From: RUG12783 sp946409545
GTDB lineage: Bacteria > Bacillota_I > Bacilli_A > RF39 > UBA660
DNA length: 20,863 bases
NCBI GenBank assembly: GCA_946409545.1
Contig: CAMJWT010000026.1
Coordinates: forward strand, 1-20,863
Reading direction: 5' to 3'
The position numbers and the translations under genes are program-made. Of this stretch, positions 12,464 through 20,863 are shown piece after piece (position 1 is the first letter of the stretch; each line of letters opens with the position of its first letter). The notes under the pieces are model-generated. The model saw nothing but the letters and a program-made list of their open reading frames with translations, ran no database searches and was not told where the DNA came from.

Positions 12464-13471
12464 ATGAAACATCGTTTAAGAAACAGTTTAATTATTTTAT
12501 TTATTACCATTATTATGCTTTATTTCTTATTAAAAGATCATTATAATGAAATAATTGAAATCATATCTAAAGCTAGTTTCCCGTGGATTCTTGTTGCCAT
12601 AATAATTTATTTAATATACTTTGTTACAGATACAATTCCTTTTTACATTTTTACTAAAAACTATAATAAAGATATATCTTTTAAGTTCATGCTTTATTTA
12701 AATTCTATTACAAAATTTTTTAATGGTATAACCCCTCTTGCTACAGGTGGTCAACCTATGCAGATATATGAACTTCGTAAAAAAGGAACAAGTACTGCTA
12801 ATAGTACTAATGCTGTAACACAATTTTATATAGTATTTCAAATATCACTTGTTTTATGGGCTTTTATTGCTTTAATTTTTGATAAAGCTTTTCATATTAT
12901 TGAAATGAATACGGGATTAACAATCTTTACAATTTTAGGTTTTTTACTAAATGGTATTGTTTTAATATTCTTATTCATTATTAGTTTCAATAAAAGTTTT
13001 AATAAAGTTTTAGTAAGAACAATTATTACTTTTCTTGCTAAAATTAAAATTGTTCGTGAAAAAGAAAAACAAATTGATAAATGGAATAATACTTGTGAAG
13101 AATTCTATAATAATTCAAAAGTATTATTAAGTAATAAATCATCATTCTTTGCTGGAATTGCTTTTCAGATGATAACTCTTGCATTTTATCATTTACTTCC
13201 ATATGCCCTAGCAAGAAGTGTTGGTGTTACAAGTTTTACAATATATCATTCTATTATATGTTCAGCATACATCTATCTTACAGGTTGTTATATTCCTATT
13301 CCAGGATCAACTGGTGGAATGGAATATGTTTTCTTAGGATTTATTGGTACTTTTATAACCGATTATCGATTAAATGCGGTTCTTCTTTTATGGAGAGCTC
13401 TTACATATTACATTCCAACAATTATGGGTGGAATTATATATAACGTTAAATCATTTAAAAAAAGTAGTTAA
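12464..13471 (+). CDS. Flippase-like membrane protein (LPG_synthase_TM / UPF0104 family)
   Basis: 335 residues with about eight membrane segments and no soluble catalytic domain. The pattern GITPLATGGQPMQIYELRKK (about 85-105) followed by a polar TNAVTQFYIV helix, and GCYIPIPGSTGGMEYVFLGF near the C-terminus, are the two hallmarks of the family of the MprF membrane domain, YbhN and AglD-like proteins. Such proteins move or modify lipid head groups; without the MprF synthase domain this one may be a lipid flippase-like protein of unknown substrate. I start at the ATG at 12464 (GGAG six bases upstream), not at 12437. It is divergent from coaE and ends in a bidirectional terminator. Confidence 0.85.
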   Translation: MKHRLRNSLIILFITIIMLYFLLKDHYNEIIEIISKASFPWILVAIIIYLIYFVTDTIPFYIFTKNYNKDISFKFMLYLNSITKFFNGITPLATGGQPMQIYELRKKGTSTANSTNAVTQFYIVFQISLVLWAFIALIFDKAFHIIEMNTGLTIFTILGFLLNGIVLIFLFIISFNKSFNKVLVRTIITFLAKIKIVREKEKQIDKWNNTCEEFYNNSKVLLSNKSSFFAGIAFQMITLAFYHLLPYALARSVGVTSFTIYHSIICSAYIYLTGCYIPIPGSTGGMEYVFLGFIGTFITDYRLNAVLLLWRALTYYIPTIMGGIIYNVKSFKKSS

Positions 13472-13484
13472 AAACTACTTTTTT
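13458..13484. terminator. Bidirectional terminator
   Basis: Perfect 12-bp stem AAAAAAGTAGTT/AACTACTTTTTT with loop AAA, between convergent genes ending at 13471 and 13475. Confidence 0.85.
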
Positions 13485-14122
13485 ATTTTTATCTTTGGAT
13501 AATCTCTTATCTTATCATAATCAAGATACAACTTTTTATCATCACTTAATTCACGTAAGATAATACCATTATTATACTTTTTTATGGCACGACATATTCT
13601 AATAATATTATTATATCTTGCAATTATCTCATCGTGATTATCATCTCTTAATTCTTCTATTAATAATCTTTTTATTCTTAAATCAAGATATCGTATATAT
13701 TTTGAATCTACTGCTAAGTCAGAAATAAACTCATTACCATAGTTTTCCGTATTTCTAACTAATCTCCAAGGAATATCAACAATAAAATCAACTCCTGTTG
13801 GTAACATCGGATCAAATTCAAATTCATCACGATATAAATCTTTAAGATCCATAACCGCAAAAGAGATTCCATTATTTCCATTAACATGGAAATCATCCAT
13901 TAATACTCTCTTTACAATATCATCACTATATACTGTAATACCATTTTCTTGTTGCGCTATAGCACTTAAAAAACCGTATTTTATAATACTTGGAGCCACA
14001 GCATAAGATGTACTATGATGATATCTTGGTTCAGCATTAATTTGATCACTTGCTAAAATAGCACTATCAATATGTGTTTTTATATAACTTGCAATTTCTT
14101 CTTTCTTTATTTCTTCTTCCAT
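13475..14122 (-). CDS. Uncharacterised protein, perhaps ADP-ribosyltransferase-like
   Basis: A 215-residue soluble acidic protein I do not recognise. After an N-terminal helix it has PRYHHSTSYAVAPSIIKYGFLS, an H-x-S/T strand followed by an x-I-x2-G turn that loosely recalls the NAD-binding start of ADP-ribosyltransferase folds (DarT and relatives). Later come ISFAVMDLKDLY, FIVDIPWRLV, and NEFISDLAVDSKYIRYLDLRI, where an E-plus-strand-plus-I layout would fit the catalytic end. This is a resemblance only. The frame opens at 14149, but a strong promoter covers that codon, so the ATG at 14122 (GGTG at about six bases) is the start. It is a single gene, convergent with the flippase-like gene. Confidence 0.5.
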   Translation of the reverse strand: MEEEIKKEEIASYIKTHIDSAILASDQINAEPRYHHSTSYAVAPSIIKYGFLSAIAQQENGITVYSDDIVKRVLMDDFHVNGNNGISFAVMDLKDLYRDEFEFDPMLPTGVDFIVDIPWRLVRNTENYGNEFISDLAVDSKYIRYLDLRIKRLLIEELRDDNHDEIIARYNNIIRICRAIKKYNNGIILRELSDDKKLYLDYDKIRDYPKIKIKK

Positions 14123-14139
14123 ATTTGCACCATTTGATA

Positions 14140-14168
14140 ATTCTAGCATAAAACCTTTAATACGTCAA
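14140..14168 (-). promoter_or_regulatory. Strong promoter deciding the start at 14122
   Basis: Minus strand TTGACG (14168-14163), 17-nt spacer ending TGC (extended -10), TAGAAT (14145-14140). The start near 14133 leaves an ~11-nt leader. Confidence 0.7.
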
Positions 14169-14195
14169 AAAAAGAGAGTTATTTACTCTCTTTTT
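14169..14195 (-). terminator. Terminator of nadD
   Basis: Stem AAAAAGAGAGT/ACTCTCTTTTT with a 5-nt loop (14169-14179, 14185-14195); T-run on the minus strand after the nadD stop. It abuts the next promoter. Confidence 0.8.
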
Positions 14196-14742
14196 CATAT
14201 AAATGATGTTCTTTAATATATTGATAAACTTTTGGATTTAAATTAGTATTTTCATCAATATCTTCTTTTATTTCTGTAGATGATGTTGATACATAAGGAA
14301 AATCTTTTAAAATAATAAAATTATCTTTCTTATCAAATCTTTCTATATATTTATTAATATCAATATCATCTCTATTTAAAACAATTATTTTATATTCCAA
14401 TAAATCTTGATAATTTTTCCATTTATCAAAACTTACAATATTATCTGCTCCAATTATTAACATAAATTCTTCATTTGGATACTCTTTTCTTAAAGCTTCC
14501 ATTAATAAATATGTATATGGATAAGTATTATGATCACTATCAACAATGATACGATCATTTTCATAAAATCTTAACATATTTATGCGATCTTCTAATGGAG
14601 CGAAATTATCTTTATCCCAATAAGGCATTGTAGGAACAACAAAGATTTTATCAACAATATCTTTATCTAAAATATAGTTAACGACTTTCATATGTCCTTC
14701 ATGCACTGGGTTAAAACTACCTACAAATACACCAATTTTCAT
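14179..14742 (-). CDS. nadD: Nicotinate-nucleotide adenylyltransferase
   Basis: 187 residues, normal length. NadD adenylates nicotinic acid mononucleotide to deamido-NAD in NAD synthesis. Seen: GSFNPVHEGH (8-17) at the N-terminus, VPTMPYWDKD, NTYPYTYLLMEALRK, LIIGADNIVSFDKWKNY and DFPYVSTSSTEIKED, all family motifs in order. The frame opens at 14760, but the ATG at 14742 has AGGTG upstream and gives the correct family start. It begins 7 nt after the DUF3267 stop and ends at a terminator; the usual yqeK and rsfS companions do not follow here. Confidence 0.93.
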   Translation of the reverse strand: MKIGVFVGSFNPVHEGHMKVVNYILDKDIVDKIFVVPTMPYWDKDNFAPLEDRINMLRFYENDRIIVDSDHNTYPYTYLLMEALRKEYPNEEFMLIIGADNIVSFDKWKNYQDLLEYKIIVLNRDDIDINKYIERFDKKDNFIILKDFPYVSTSSTEIKEDIDENTNLNPKVYQYIKEHHLYEKESK

Positions 14743-14749
14743 AATACAC

Positions 14750-15475
14750 CTACTTAACAAAATTAGGAATCAACATAAAGAATGACATTAACACTAAAAT
14801 AACTAGAAAGAAAACGCTTTCTTTACTCACTCTAATTTTCTTTAAATCATCTTGTTTCAATTTAGTTTCTGAACCAATAAAATCTAATCCAAAAGGTTTC
14901 ATTCTACTTAAATTTTTATCTGAATAAATAGCAAAAGCTGTTGGATCATCGAATTCACTAAACTTAATATCCTTATCTAATCTCACAATGAAATTAAACA
15001 TAATTATATCACCAATACAACCGGATATATTTACTATTGATAAAATATATAAAATTGGTAATTTAAATATAGCTCCTATAATAAATGTCACAATACCTAT
15101 AAAGAATAACGGATACATAAGTGAAATCAAGATATTCTTTTTAGTGATATTTTGTTTACACAAACAACACAAAATACTTTTTTCTAAATATATACCATAA
15201 GTAATTCTTTTAAATTTAGCTCCATTTATTACATATGCAATACTATGTAATATTTCATGAAAGATTGTATATAATGCAAAGAAAAGTAAGAAGAAACCAA
15301 CATTAAATTCACTATCCATAATATCTTTAAAAATATCATGATAGAAAAGATAACCTATTCCCATCATAACAATTAATAAAACAATACTAAGAATATTTAA
15401 TATTTTTAAATTCATCTTAAAAAGATAATATTTTTTTTCTTGTTTTTCTTGTTTTTCTTCTTTTTTACTACTCAT
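14750..15475 (-). CDS. DUF3267 putative membrane zinc metalloprotease
   Basis: 241 residues, a charged K/E/Q-rich N-terminus (1-20) and about five membrane segments (near 23-45, 58-72, 110-132, 135-155, 218-240). The second holds IFHEILHSIAYVINGAKF: H73-E74-I-L-H77 is an HExxH zinc site at the membrane face, the mark of DUF3267 and related site-2-protease-like zincins. A later DDPTAFAIYSD segment may give a third ligand, by analogy. The substrate is unknown. GAGG is five bases before the ATG. It is the first gene of a two-gene operon with nadD. Confidence 0.8.
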   Translation of the reverse strand: MSSKKEEKQEKQEKKYYLFKMNLKILNILSIVLLIVMMGIGYLFYHDIFKDIMDSEFNVGFFLLFFALYTIFHEILHSIAYVINGAKFKRITYGIYLEKSILCCLCKQNITKKNILISLMYPLFFIGIVTFIIGAIFKLPILYILSIVNISGCIGDIIMFNFIVRLDKDIKFSEFDDPTAFAIYSDKNLSRMKPFGLDFIGSETKLKQDDLKKIRVSKESVFFLVILVLMSFFMLIPNFVK

Positions 15476-15502
15476 AATAACCTCAATAATAATATATCAT
15501 TG

Positions 15503-17017
15503 TTAGGCTAGTATTTCAATTCCATTATCTTCTTTCTTTTTAATATCTTTCATATATTTTTCAATCATCGTTTTTATATCTTTATTATACTTTGGATGTT
15601 CTTCAATTATTTGTTTGTATTCAAGCAATAATTCCTTACCTGTACCTTTTTTAATATACTTTTCATAAAAATATAAGAATAGTTCAATAGATGCTTCAAA
15701 AATATCATTATTACTTGCAATTTGAAGATATTCAATATATTTATCTTTATCTTTTCTTATTTCATTAAAGCCATTTTGATAATAATATTTAGCTAAATTA
15801 TAATAAGCATAATAACAAATATTTTGATAATTACCATCTATTGCTTTTATATAAAAATCATAGGCTTTTCTTTTATTACCAGTTTTTCTATAGTATTCCC
15901 CTACTTTATTACATGCCCAGCTTTCTCCTAAAGTTGCTGCTTTTAAATAGAAACTTAAAGCATCAAATAAATTAGCATCTAATTCCATTAATAAACCTAA
16001 ATTATTATAAGCATAGGCATAATTACTTTCACTAGCTAGTAAGAATAATTCTTTAGCTTTATTATGATTTTCTTTAAGTGGATATATTCCTCTTAAATAC
16101 ATTTTTCCCATTAAATTAATAGAAGCTACATTACCTAAAGAATAAGCTTTTTCTAAATACTTATATCCTTCTTCTAAGTCTTCTTTACTTTGATTATTTA
16201 TTAAACCATTAATATACATAGATGCAAGAATATAATTAGCTGTTGGATGATTCTGATTGGCTGCAACAAGTAAATAACTATAAGCCATATCATATCTTGG
16301 ATATCCTTTAACATAACCATAATATTCATTAGATCCTAATTCAAAGTTTGCATAAGCATTTCCAGTTTTAGCAAGTTCTTTCATAGAATAATCATAGTTA
16401 ATACCTTCTCTTAATTTAAGTGATAGATAAAGTTCAAGATCACTTGCACTAATACTAGTATCATTCAAAATATCTTCTAAAACCCCACGTTTTAATTCAC
16501 TTTCTACAAGAGGTTGCTTTTTATCAATGATAACGAAACATATTTCTTCTACTAAACATTCGTAAATATCATTATTATTTATATATAAACTTAATTGATC
16601 ACTAAAATCATTAGGAACTTGTTTATCATTTTTAGAAATATTATATAATTTCTTAGCTAAGGCTATTAATTTTTCATTACAGTTAATAAAATCAATTGGT
16701 TTTCTTACACTATAATTTTTACCATCAATAACACTTAAGATATCAATTATCATATCCGTAAATACTTTATGATTTTTTTCATATTTTTTACGTTTATTAA
16801 TAAATATTTGTTTATATTTATCACCAATACTTCTTATACCAACACAATAATTATTAACAGTTGTATCATTAATATCATAAATATCAAATAAAATACAAAA
16901 TAAGTCTGTTTGTAATGCATTTGTTTTATTTTTAGATAGTTCCTTTATTATTCTAAATAAATTACCTAAAGATAAATGGTTATCATCACAATTTAGTTTA
17001 ATATATGCCCTCTTCAT
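15503..17017 (-). CDS. Sel1-repeat (SLR/TPR-like) protein
   Basis: 504 residues, no signal peptide. The N-terminal ~210 residues are helical and unrecognised; from about 220 there is a run of six or more Sel1-like repeats of ~36-40 residues (AYANFELGSNEYYG, DMAYSYLLVAANQNHPTANYILASMYING, KYLEKAYSLGNVASINLMGKMYLRG, AKELFLLASESNYAYAYNNLG, ALSFYLKAATLGESWACNKVG, AYDFYIKAIDGNYQ). Such repeats build a superhelix for protein binding, so a scaffold role is likely; partners are unknown. The promoter at 17033-17061 rules out the ATG at 17032; the ATG at 17017 has GGTG at six bases. Confidence 0.8.
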   Translation of the reverse strand: MKRAYIKLNCDDNHLSLGNLFRIIKELSKNKTNALQTDLFCILFDIYDINDTTVNNYCVGIRSIGDKYKQIFINKRKKYEKNHKVFTDMIIDILSVIDGKNYSVRKPIDFINCNEKLIALAKKLYNISKNDKQVPNDFSDQLSLYINNNDIYECLVEEICFVIIDKKQPLVESELKRGVLEDILNDTSISASDLELYLSLKLREGINYDYSMKELAKTGNAYANFELGSNEYYGYVKGYPRYDMAYSYLLVAANQNHPTANYILASMYINGLINNQSKEDLEEGYKYLEKAYSLGNVASINLMGKMYLRGIYPLKENHNKAKELFLLASESNYAYAYNNLGLLMELDANLFDALSFYLKAATLGESWACNKVGEYYRKTGNKRKAYDFYIKAIDGNYQNICYYAYYNLAKYYYQNGFNEIRKDKDKYIEYLQIASNNDIFEASIELFLYFYEKYIKKGTGKELLLEYKQIIEEHPKYNKDIKTMIEKYMKDIKKKEDNGIEILA

Positions 17018-17032
17018 AAAATCACCGCCCAT

Positions 17033-17061
17033 ATTATAACACTCGATGTGGATTTTTACAA
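17033..17061 (-). promoter_or_regulatory. Promoter of the Sel1-repeat gene
   Basis: Minus strand TTGTAA (17061-17056), 17 nt, TATAAT (17038-17033). Confidence 0.7.
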
Positions 17062-17141
17062 CATTTATTTTTATATGTGTGGAATGAAATAGATGATTTT
17101 TTTAAAATTAAAGTATATATTGAAATTAAAGGAGTGAAAAT

Positions 17142-18416
17142 TTGAAAAACATTTGGAAAAATTACAAAAAAACTATTATTTTAGTCATTGGCTTAATAAT
17201 AGGAGCGATTGTAGGAATTGTTTTTGGAGAAAAAGCTAAATATTTAGCTCCATTTGGAGATATCTTTATTAACTTATTATTAGTTATTATTGTTCCATTA
17301 ATCTTCTTAACAATAACAACATCAATCGCTAAAATTAAACAACCTAAAAGACTAGGAAAAGTCTTAGTTACGATCTTTGTCTCATTCATCGTAACTAGTT
17401 TAATCGCAGTTAGTGTTGGTCTTATTTCTACAAGGTCAACGAAATTAGTAGACCCTAAAGATGCAACTGCTATTAAAGAAGTAATGAGCGAAGAAACGGA
17501 AGTCGCTGAACCAGAAGAAACAGGTTTCTTACTATATGCTAATAGAACTGTTGATACTTTAACTGTAGGAGACTTTAGCGGAATCTTAACGAGAGGTAAC
17601 ATCGTTGCTATTATTGTATTCGCCATATTAGTAGGATTATCTATCCACGCTGGTGGTGATGATGGCGAACCATTTTTAAAGGTTTTAGAATCAGCAAACA
17701 AGGTAATAATCAAGTTTATTGATATTATCTTCTTGTATGCACCAATTGGACTTGGATGTTACTTTGCTGCATTAATTGGAACCTTTGGTAAAGAAATAGC
17801 TGTTGGTTTTGGAAAAACTTTCATTATTTATACTGTAGTATCTATTTTATTCTACTTTATCATTTATTCACTATATGCTTTCTTTGCTGGCGGAAAAGAA
17901 GGATTCAAAAGATTTTGGAGAAATATTATTCCAGCAACAGCAACATCTCTATCAACATGTTCTTCTGCTGCATCAATTCCAGTAAATATGGATTGTGCAA
18001 AGAAAATTGGTGTATCTGATGATATTGCGGAAACAATGATTCCTCTTGGAACAAGTTTCCATAAAGATGGATCAGTAATTGGTAGTGTGTTTAAAATTAT
18101 GTTCCTAGTATATCTATTTGGAGCTAATCCAAGCATCTGGACAGTAATTGGTGTTTCATTACTTGCAACACTACTTGTTACAGCTGTACCTGTTGGTGGT
18201 GGAACAATTAGTGAAACATTAATTTTAACAATGATGGGATTCCCATTAACGGCTCTTCCAATTTTAACAATTATTGCAACTATTATTGACCCACCTGCTA
18301 CAATGTTAAATGTATGTGGTGATACAGCATCTAGTATGTTAGTAACAAGAGTTGTTGAAGGTAAAAGTTGGATTAAAAATGAAAATGTAAAAGAAAATAA
18401 AAAAAGTAAGAAATAA
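17142..18416 (+). CDS. SDF-family (DAACS) sodium-coupled amino-acid/dicarboxylate symporter-like protein
   Basis: 424 residues with the fold signs of the glutamate-transporter family: N-terminal membrane segments, HP1 STCSSAASIPV (271-281), the TM7 motif region PLGTSFHKDGSVIG, HP2 VPVGGGTISETLI and TM8 IIDPPATMLNVCGD. TM8 keeps D383, T387, N390 and D394, but the arginine that binds the acidic side chain (R397 of GltPh) is A386, and TM7 NMDGT is HKDGS (307-311). So glutamate or aspartate is an unlikely substrate; a neutral or other one is inferred. The start is a TTG at 17142 with GGAGTG at seven bases. An acidic ~45-residue insertion (about 100-135) follows TM3. No partner genes; ends in a bidirectional terminator. 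Confidence 0.85.
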   Translation: MKNIWKNYKKTIILVIGLIIGAIVGIVFGEKAKYLAPFGDIFINLLLVIIVPLIFLTITTSIAKIKQPKRLGKVLVTIFVSFIVTSLIAVSVGLISTRSTKLVDPKDATAIKEVMSEETEVAEPEETGFLLYANRTVDTLTVGDFSGILTRGNIVAIIVFAILVGLSIHAGGDDGEPFLKVLESANKVIIKFIDIIFLYAPIGLGCYFAALIGTFGKEIAVGFGKTFIIYTVVSILFYFIIYSLYAFFAGGKEGFKRFWRNIIPATATSLSTCSSAASIPVNMDCAKKIGVSDDIAETMIPLGTSFHKDGSVIGSVFKIMFLVYLFGANPSIWTVIGVSLLATLLVTAVPVGGGTISETLILTMMGFPLTALPILTIIATIIDPPATMLNVCGDTASSMLVTRVVEGKSWIKNENVKENKKSKK

Positions 18417-18428
18417 TTCTTACTTTTT
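18401..18428. terminator. Bidirectional terminator
   Basis: Perfect 12-bp stem AAAAAGTAAGAA/TTCTTACTTTTT, loop ATAA, shared by convergent genes ending at 18416 and 18420. Confidence 0.85.
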
Positions 18429-19271
18429 CTTTTGATTTAAAAATTCATTTGTAATATCATTTACTTCTAATAATAAATCATCTACATATAATTTTAACAT
18501 GCTATTACCAGCAGTAAAACTAGGGAAATTTAATATTTCTCCCATAATATCATGTCTTTCAAAATAACCTTCAATATATTCTTCAATACTAAATCCTAAT
18601 GAATATTCCTTAGTAATTAAATTTAATAATACTAATCTTAATACTAATGATTTAGGAATACTATTTCCCATTGTAATACATTGTTTTATTAAAGCTCCAT
18701 TCATTAATATAACAAAGAGATTTATTTCTTTTAAGAACATATTAAATAATAATTTACCTTCTAATTCATTTCTTATATTAACTTTTTCAAAAGTATCATT
18801 AACTTCTTCTCTATTAGATAAAATATTTCTAACACTAACACTTGATGATGTTGTTTCAATTACTTCATTAATAAGACTGTCTCTATCATTACTATTAATT
18901 CCATGATTATTAACATACCATTTAACTAAATTAAAATATAATGATTCTTTATGTTCACTAAATTTATTACCATTATTATTTGCAAATAATAATTGATTAT
19001 ATGAAAGCAATAACATAAAAAAATGATTTAAATCATGATATTTTGGGTTAACAAGTGTTTGTTTATAATAATCATATATTTCCTCATAAGATAAAGTATT
19101 AAGAACTTTTGTTAAACTATCATTTGTTAAATTTACAATCTTAATATATTTTCTTTGATTATCAATAATACCATTATGATCATTTCTTAATATAGCTTCT
19201 ATTAATTTTTTTCTAGTTTTATTTTCAAAGCAATAATATTGGTATGCCTCTCTTACATTGTTTAAATTCAT
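18420..19271 (-). CDS. Uncharacterised helical protein
   Basis: A 283-residue, almost all-helical soluble protein that I do not recognise. It is rich in N, L and E, with segments such as YYKQTLVNPKYHDLNHFFMLLLSYN, a mid-protein region NRDSLINEVIETTSSSVSVRNIL (residues given approximately) and a long hydrophobic helix LLFNMFLKEINLFVILMNGALIKQ, which is likely buried rather than membrane-spanning. There is a GGGGGT ribosome binding site before the ATG and an extended -10 promoter upstream. It stands alone, convergent with the symporter. Function unknown. Confidence 0.6.
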   Translation of the reverse strand: MNLNNVREAYQYYCFENKTRKKLIEAILRNDHNGIIDNQRKYIKIVNLTNDSLTKVLNTLSYEEIYDYYKQTLVNPKYHDLNHFFMLLLSYNQLLFANNNGNKFSEHKESLYFNLVKWYVNNHGINSNDRDSLINEVIETTSSSVSVRNILSNREEVNDTFEKVNIRNELEGKLLFNMFLKEINLFVILMNGALIKQCITMGNSIPKSLVLRLVLLNLITKEYSLGFSIEEYIEGYFERHDIMGEILNFPSFTAGNSMLKLYVDDLLLEVNDITNEFLNQKKK

Positions 19272-19294
19272 ACAACCCCCAACACAAGTTACAT

Positions 19295-19303
19295 ATTATA
19301 CCA
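19295..19303 (-). promoter_or_regulatory. Extended -10 promoter of the helical protein gene
   Basis: Minus strand TGGTATAAT (19303-19295); no good -35. Confidence 0.5.
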
Positions 19304-19317
19304 TATTTTATATAAAA

Positions 19318-19347
19318 AGAAAAGCCAAAGATAACTTTGACTTTTCT
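19318..19347 (-). terminator. Terminator of the DUF853 ATPase gene
   Basis: Minus strand 13-bp stem with one G-T (AGAAAAGTCAAAG, TTAT, CTTTGGCTTTTCT) and T-run, just past the stop at 19349. Confidence 0.8.
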
Positions 19348-19348
19348 A

Positions 19349-20863
19349 TTACTTAAATATTCTCTTTAAGATAGCGTTTAATCCTTTATTAATTACTTTA
19401 TTCTCAGCACTATTAATAACTTTTCTACCAATCTTATTTACTGGATTATTTTTTCTTTCACGCTCTTCTTCTTTCTTTTTTCTTTCTTCTTCTTTTCTAG
19501 CCTTTTCAGCAAGTCTTTCAGCTTCTTTAGCTTCTTTTTCTTCTTGTTTTCTTCTCTTTTCTTCTTCTTTTTCTTCTAGAATTCTTTGTTTTTCTTCTTC
19601 AATTCTTGCTTTTTCTTCTTCTTCTAGTTTACGTTTTTCTTCCATCTTACCTGATAATACTTCATATGCAGATTCTTTATCGATTGACTCTCCATACTTT
19701 TGAATTAAAGCATCATCTTGGTTAATCATTCTATTTCTTGTAAAATCATCAATTGTTCCCATATAACTTTGAGGTGGAAGAATAAATCCTCTTTCTACTA
19801 CTTCTGGTTCACCTTTTTCATTTTGGAAACTAACTAAAGCTTCACCTGTTCCAAGTTCAAGAATAGCTTTTTCCGTATTAATTTTTGGATTAACACGGAA
19901 GGCAGAAGCTGCTGCCTTAACAGTCTTTTGTTCAGCTGGCGTATAAGCACGTAAAGCATGTTGAACACGGTTGCCTAATTGGGCAATTACATCATCAGGA
20001 ATATCTGTTGGAGCTTGAGAAATAAAATATAAACCAATTCCACGTGATCTAATTAATTTAACTACTTGTGTAATTTGTTTTAAACGATAATTTGGCATAT
20101 TGTTAAATAATAAATGAGCTTCATCAAAGAAGAAGACAATCTTTGGTTTATCAAGATCACCAACTTCAGGCATATTATTAAATAAATCAGTTAATAGCCA
20201 TAATAAGAATGATGCATATAAATCAGGATTCTTAAATAATTCTACAGCATGTAAAATATTAATATATCCCATACCATTCATATCTTGTTTCATAAAATCT
20301 TGGATTTCAAGTTCAGGTTCACCAAAGAATAAATTTGCTCCTTGATCTTCAAGTGTTAATAAACTTCTTTGAATGACACCAACTGATTGTGTTGTTACAT
20401 TACCATATTTTGTAACATATTCACTTCTATTATCACCAACATGTTGTAATAATAATCTTAAGTCCTTTAAATCAACTAAATCATAATTTTCATCTTCAGC
20501 AACACGGAATATAATTGAAAGAACTCCTTCTTGTGTTTCTGACAAACCTAACATCATTGATAAAATTTGAGGTCCTACATTTTTAATAGATGTACGAATT
20601 GGATGACCATCTTTTTGATAAATATCCCAAAAATGAACTGGGAATGCTCTAAAGTCAAATTCATCTAATTTAAGAGATGCTATTCTACTTCCGATTTTTT
20701 CATTGGATTCTCCTTTAACAGCACATCCTCCTAAATCTCCTTTAACATCCGCAACAAATACTGGAACTCCTGCAGCACTAAAACTTTCTGCTAATACTTT
20801 TACAGTTGTTGTTTTTCCGGTACCAGATGCACCTGTAATTAAACCATGGCGATTGGCCATTTG
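19349..20863 (-). CDS. HerA/FtsK-like ATPase, DUF853 (YjgR-type) family, 5' end outside window
   Basis: At least 504 residues, open to the window edge. Relatives have ~20-30 residues before MANRHGLITG, so the ATG at 20860 is probably internal. Walker A is GASGTGKT (10-17) and Walker B IVFFFDEAH (241-249); QAPTDIPDDVIAQLGNRVQHALRA is the sensor/arginine region of the HerA-FtsK class. The family is a cytoplasmic P-loop ATPase of unknown role; HerA relatives move DNA. After the core comes a very charged coiled coil (about 395-480, E/K/R repeats) and a basic tail. It is not a type VII EssC: no repeated ATPase domains or membrane helices. The terminator lies right after the stop. Confidence 0.88.
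   Translation of the reverse strand, partial: QMANRHGLITGASGTGKTTTVKVLAESFSAAGVPVFVADVKGDLGGCAVKGESNEKIGSRIASLKLDEFDFRAFPVHFWDIYQKDGHPIRTSIKNVGPQILSMMLGLSETQEGVLSIIFRVAEDENYDLVDLKDLRLLLQHVGDNRSEYVTKYGNVTTQSVGVIQRSLLTLEDQGANLFFGEPELEIQDFMKQDMNGMGYINILHAVELFKNPDLYASFLLWLLTDLFNNMPEVGDLDKPKIVFFFDEAHLLFNNMPNYRLKQITQVVKLIRSRGIGLYFISQAPTDIPDDVIAQLGNRVQHALRAYTPAEQKTVKAAASAFRVNPKINTEKAILELGTGEALVSFQNEKGEPEVVERGFILPPQSYMGTIDDFTRNRMINQDDALIQKYGESIDKESAYEVLSGKMEEKRKLEEEEKARIEEEKQRILEEKEEEKRRKQEEKEAKEAERLAEKARKEEERKKKEEERERKNNPVNKIGRKVINSAENKVINKGLNAILKRIFK

Noticed and set aside
17162..17713. 183-residue open frame antisense to the symporter gene
   Set aside because: It lacks a ribosome binding site, its translation looks like the complement of membrane-helix codons, and the plus-strand gene is a clear SDF-family member.
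19349..20863. The ATPase as the EssC motor for the lipase operon
   Set aside because: Its motifs and length match the DUF853/HerA-like family with a single ATPase core and coiled-coil tail; no membrane helices or tandem FtsK domains.
1..20863. CRISPR array, insertion sequence or integrase
   Set aside because: No regularly spaced repeats, transposase or recombinase frame is visible on either strand.

Overview
The window is strongly AT-rich and reads in the standard genetic code: tryptophan is TGG, and TGA ends the small toxin-like gene at 10179-10544. Gene density is high, overlaps are short, and AGGAG-type ribosome binding sites and compact bidirectional terminators are common. It contains dxs, coaD, coaE and nadD, a DUF3267 membrane protein, a CatA-like protein, and small helical genes plus DUF4176 of the type VII secretion kind. 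Together these suggest a low-GC Bacillota chromosome, perhaps an uncultured gut Bacilli lineage. The lineage is inferred; no 16S or other marker is present.

Layout. 1-457 is the 3' end of dxs. 468-3402 (minus) is a probable five-gene operon: an unrecognised protein, a secreted staphylococcal-type nuclease, and two membrane-anchored thioredoxin-like proteins with a PH-like protein between them. 3496-4594 (plus) holds a CatA-like acyltransferase and a small membrane-anchored protein. 4620-8034 (minus) is a five-gene operon of three small helical WXG100/LXG-partner-like proteins, a 731-residue lipase-like protein and DUF4176. This looks like an orphan type VII secretion (T7SSb) effector island, because no secretion machinery is visible. 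8161-9018 is a zinc-ribbon AIM24 protein.

9081-11276 is the accessory-looking part. It holds an orphan minus-strand terminator behind a tRNA-3'-end-like sequence, then a promoter and a leader RNA predicted to fold as a three-way junction. Three tightly overlapping plus-strand genes follow (DUF4417, a small nuclease-toxin-like protein, a CPCC-type double zinc ribbon), then a second diverged copy of the leader RNA element, and a tRNA-Gly(UCC) with an unusual T-loop whose 3' end faces the cassette. I see no recombinase here.

11368-20863 is mostly housekeeping: coaD and coaE overlapping on the minus strand, a flippase-like membrane protein, an uncharacterised protein, a DUF3267 protein with nadD, a Sel1-repeat protein, an SDF-family symporter with altered substrate-site residues, a helical unknown, and the bulk of a HerA-like DUF853 ATPase cut by the window edge.

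The best candidates for something undescribed are the repeated structured RNA with its DUF4417/toxin-like/zinc-ribbon cassette, and the lipase operon.
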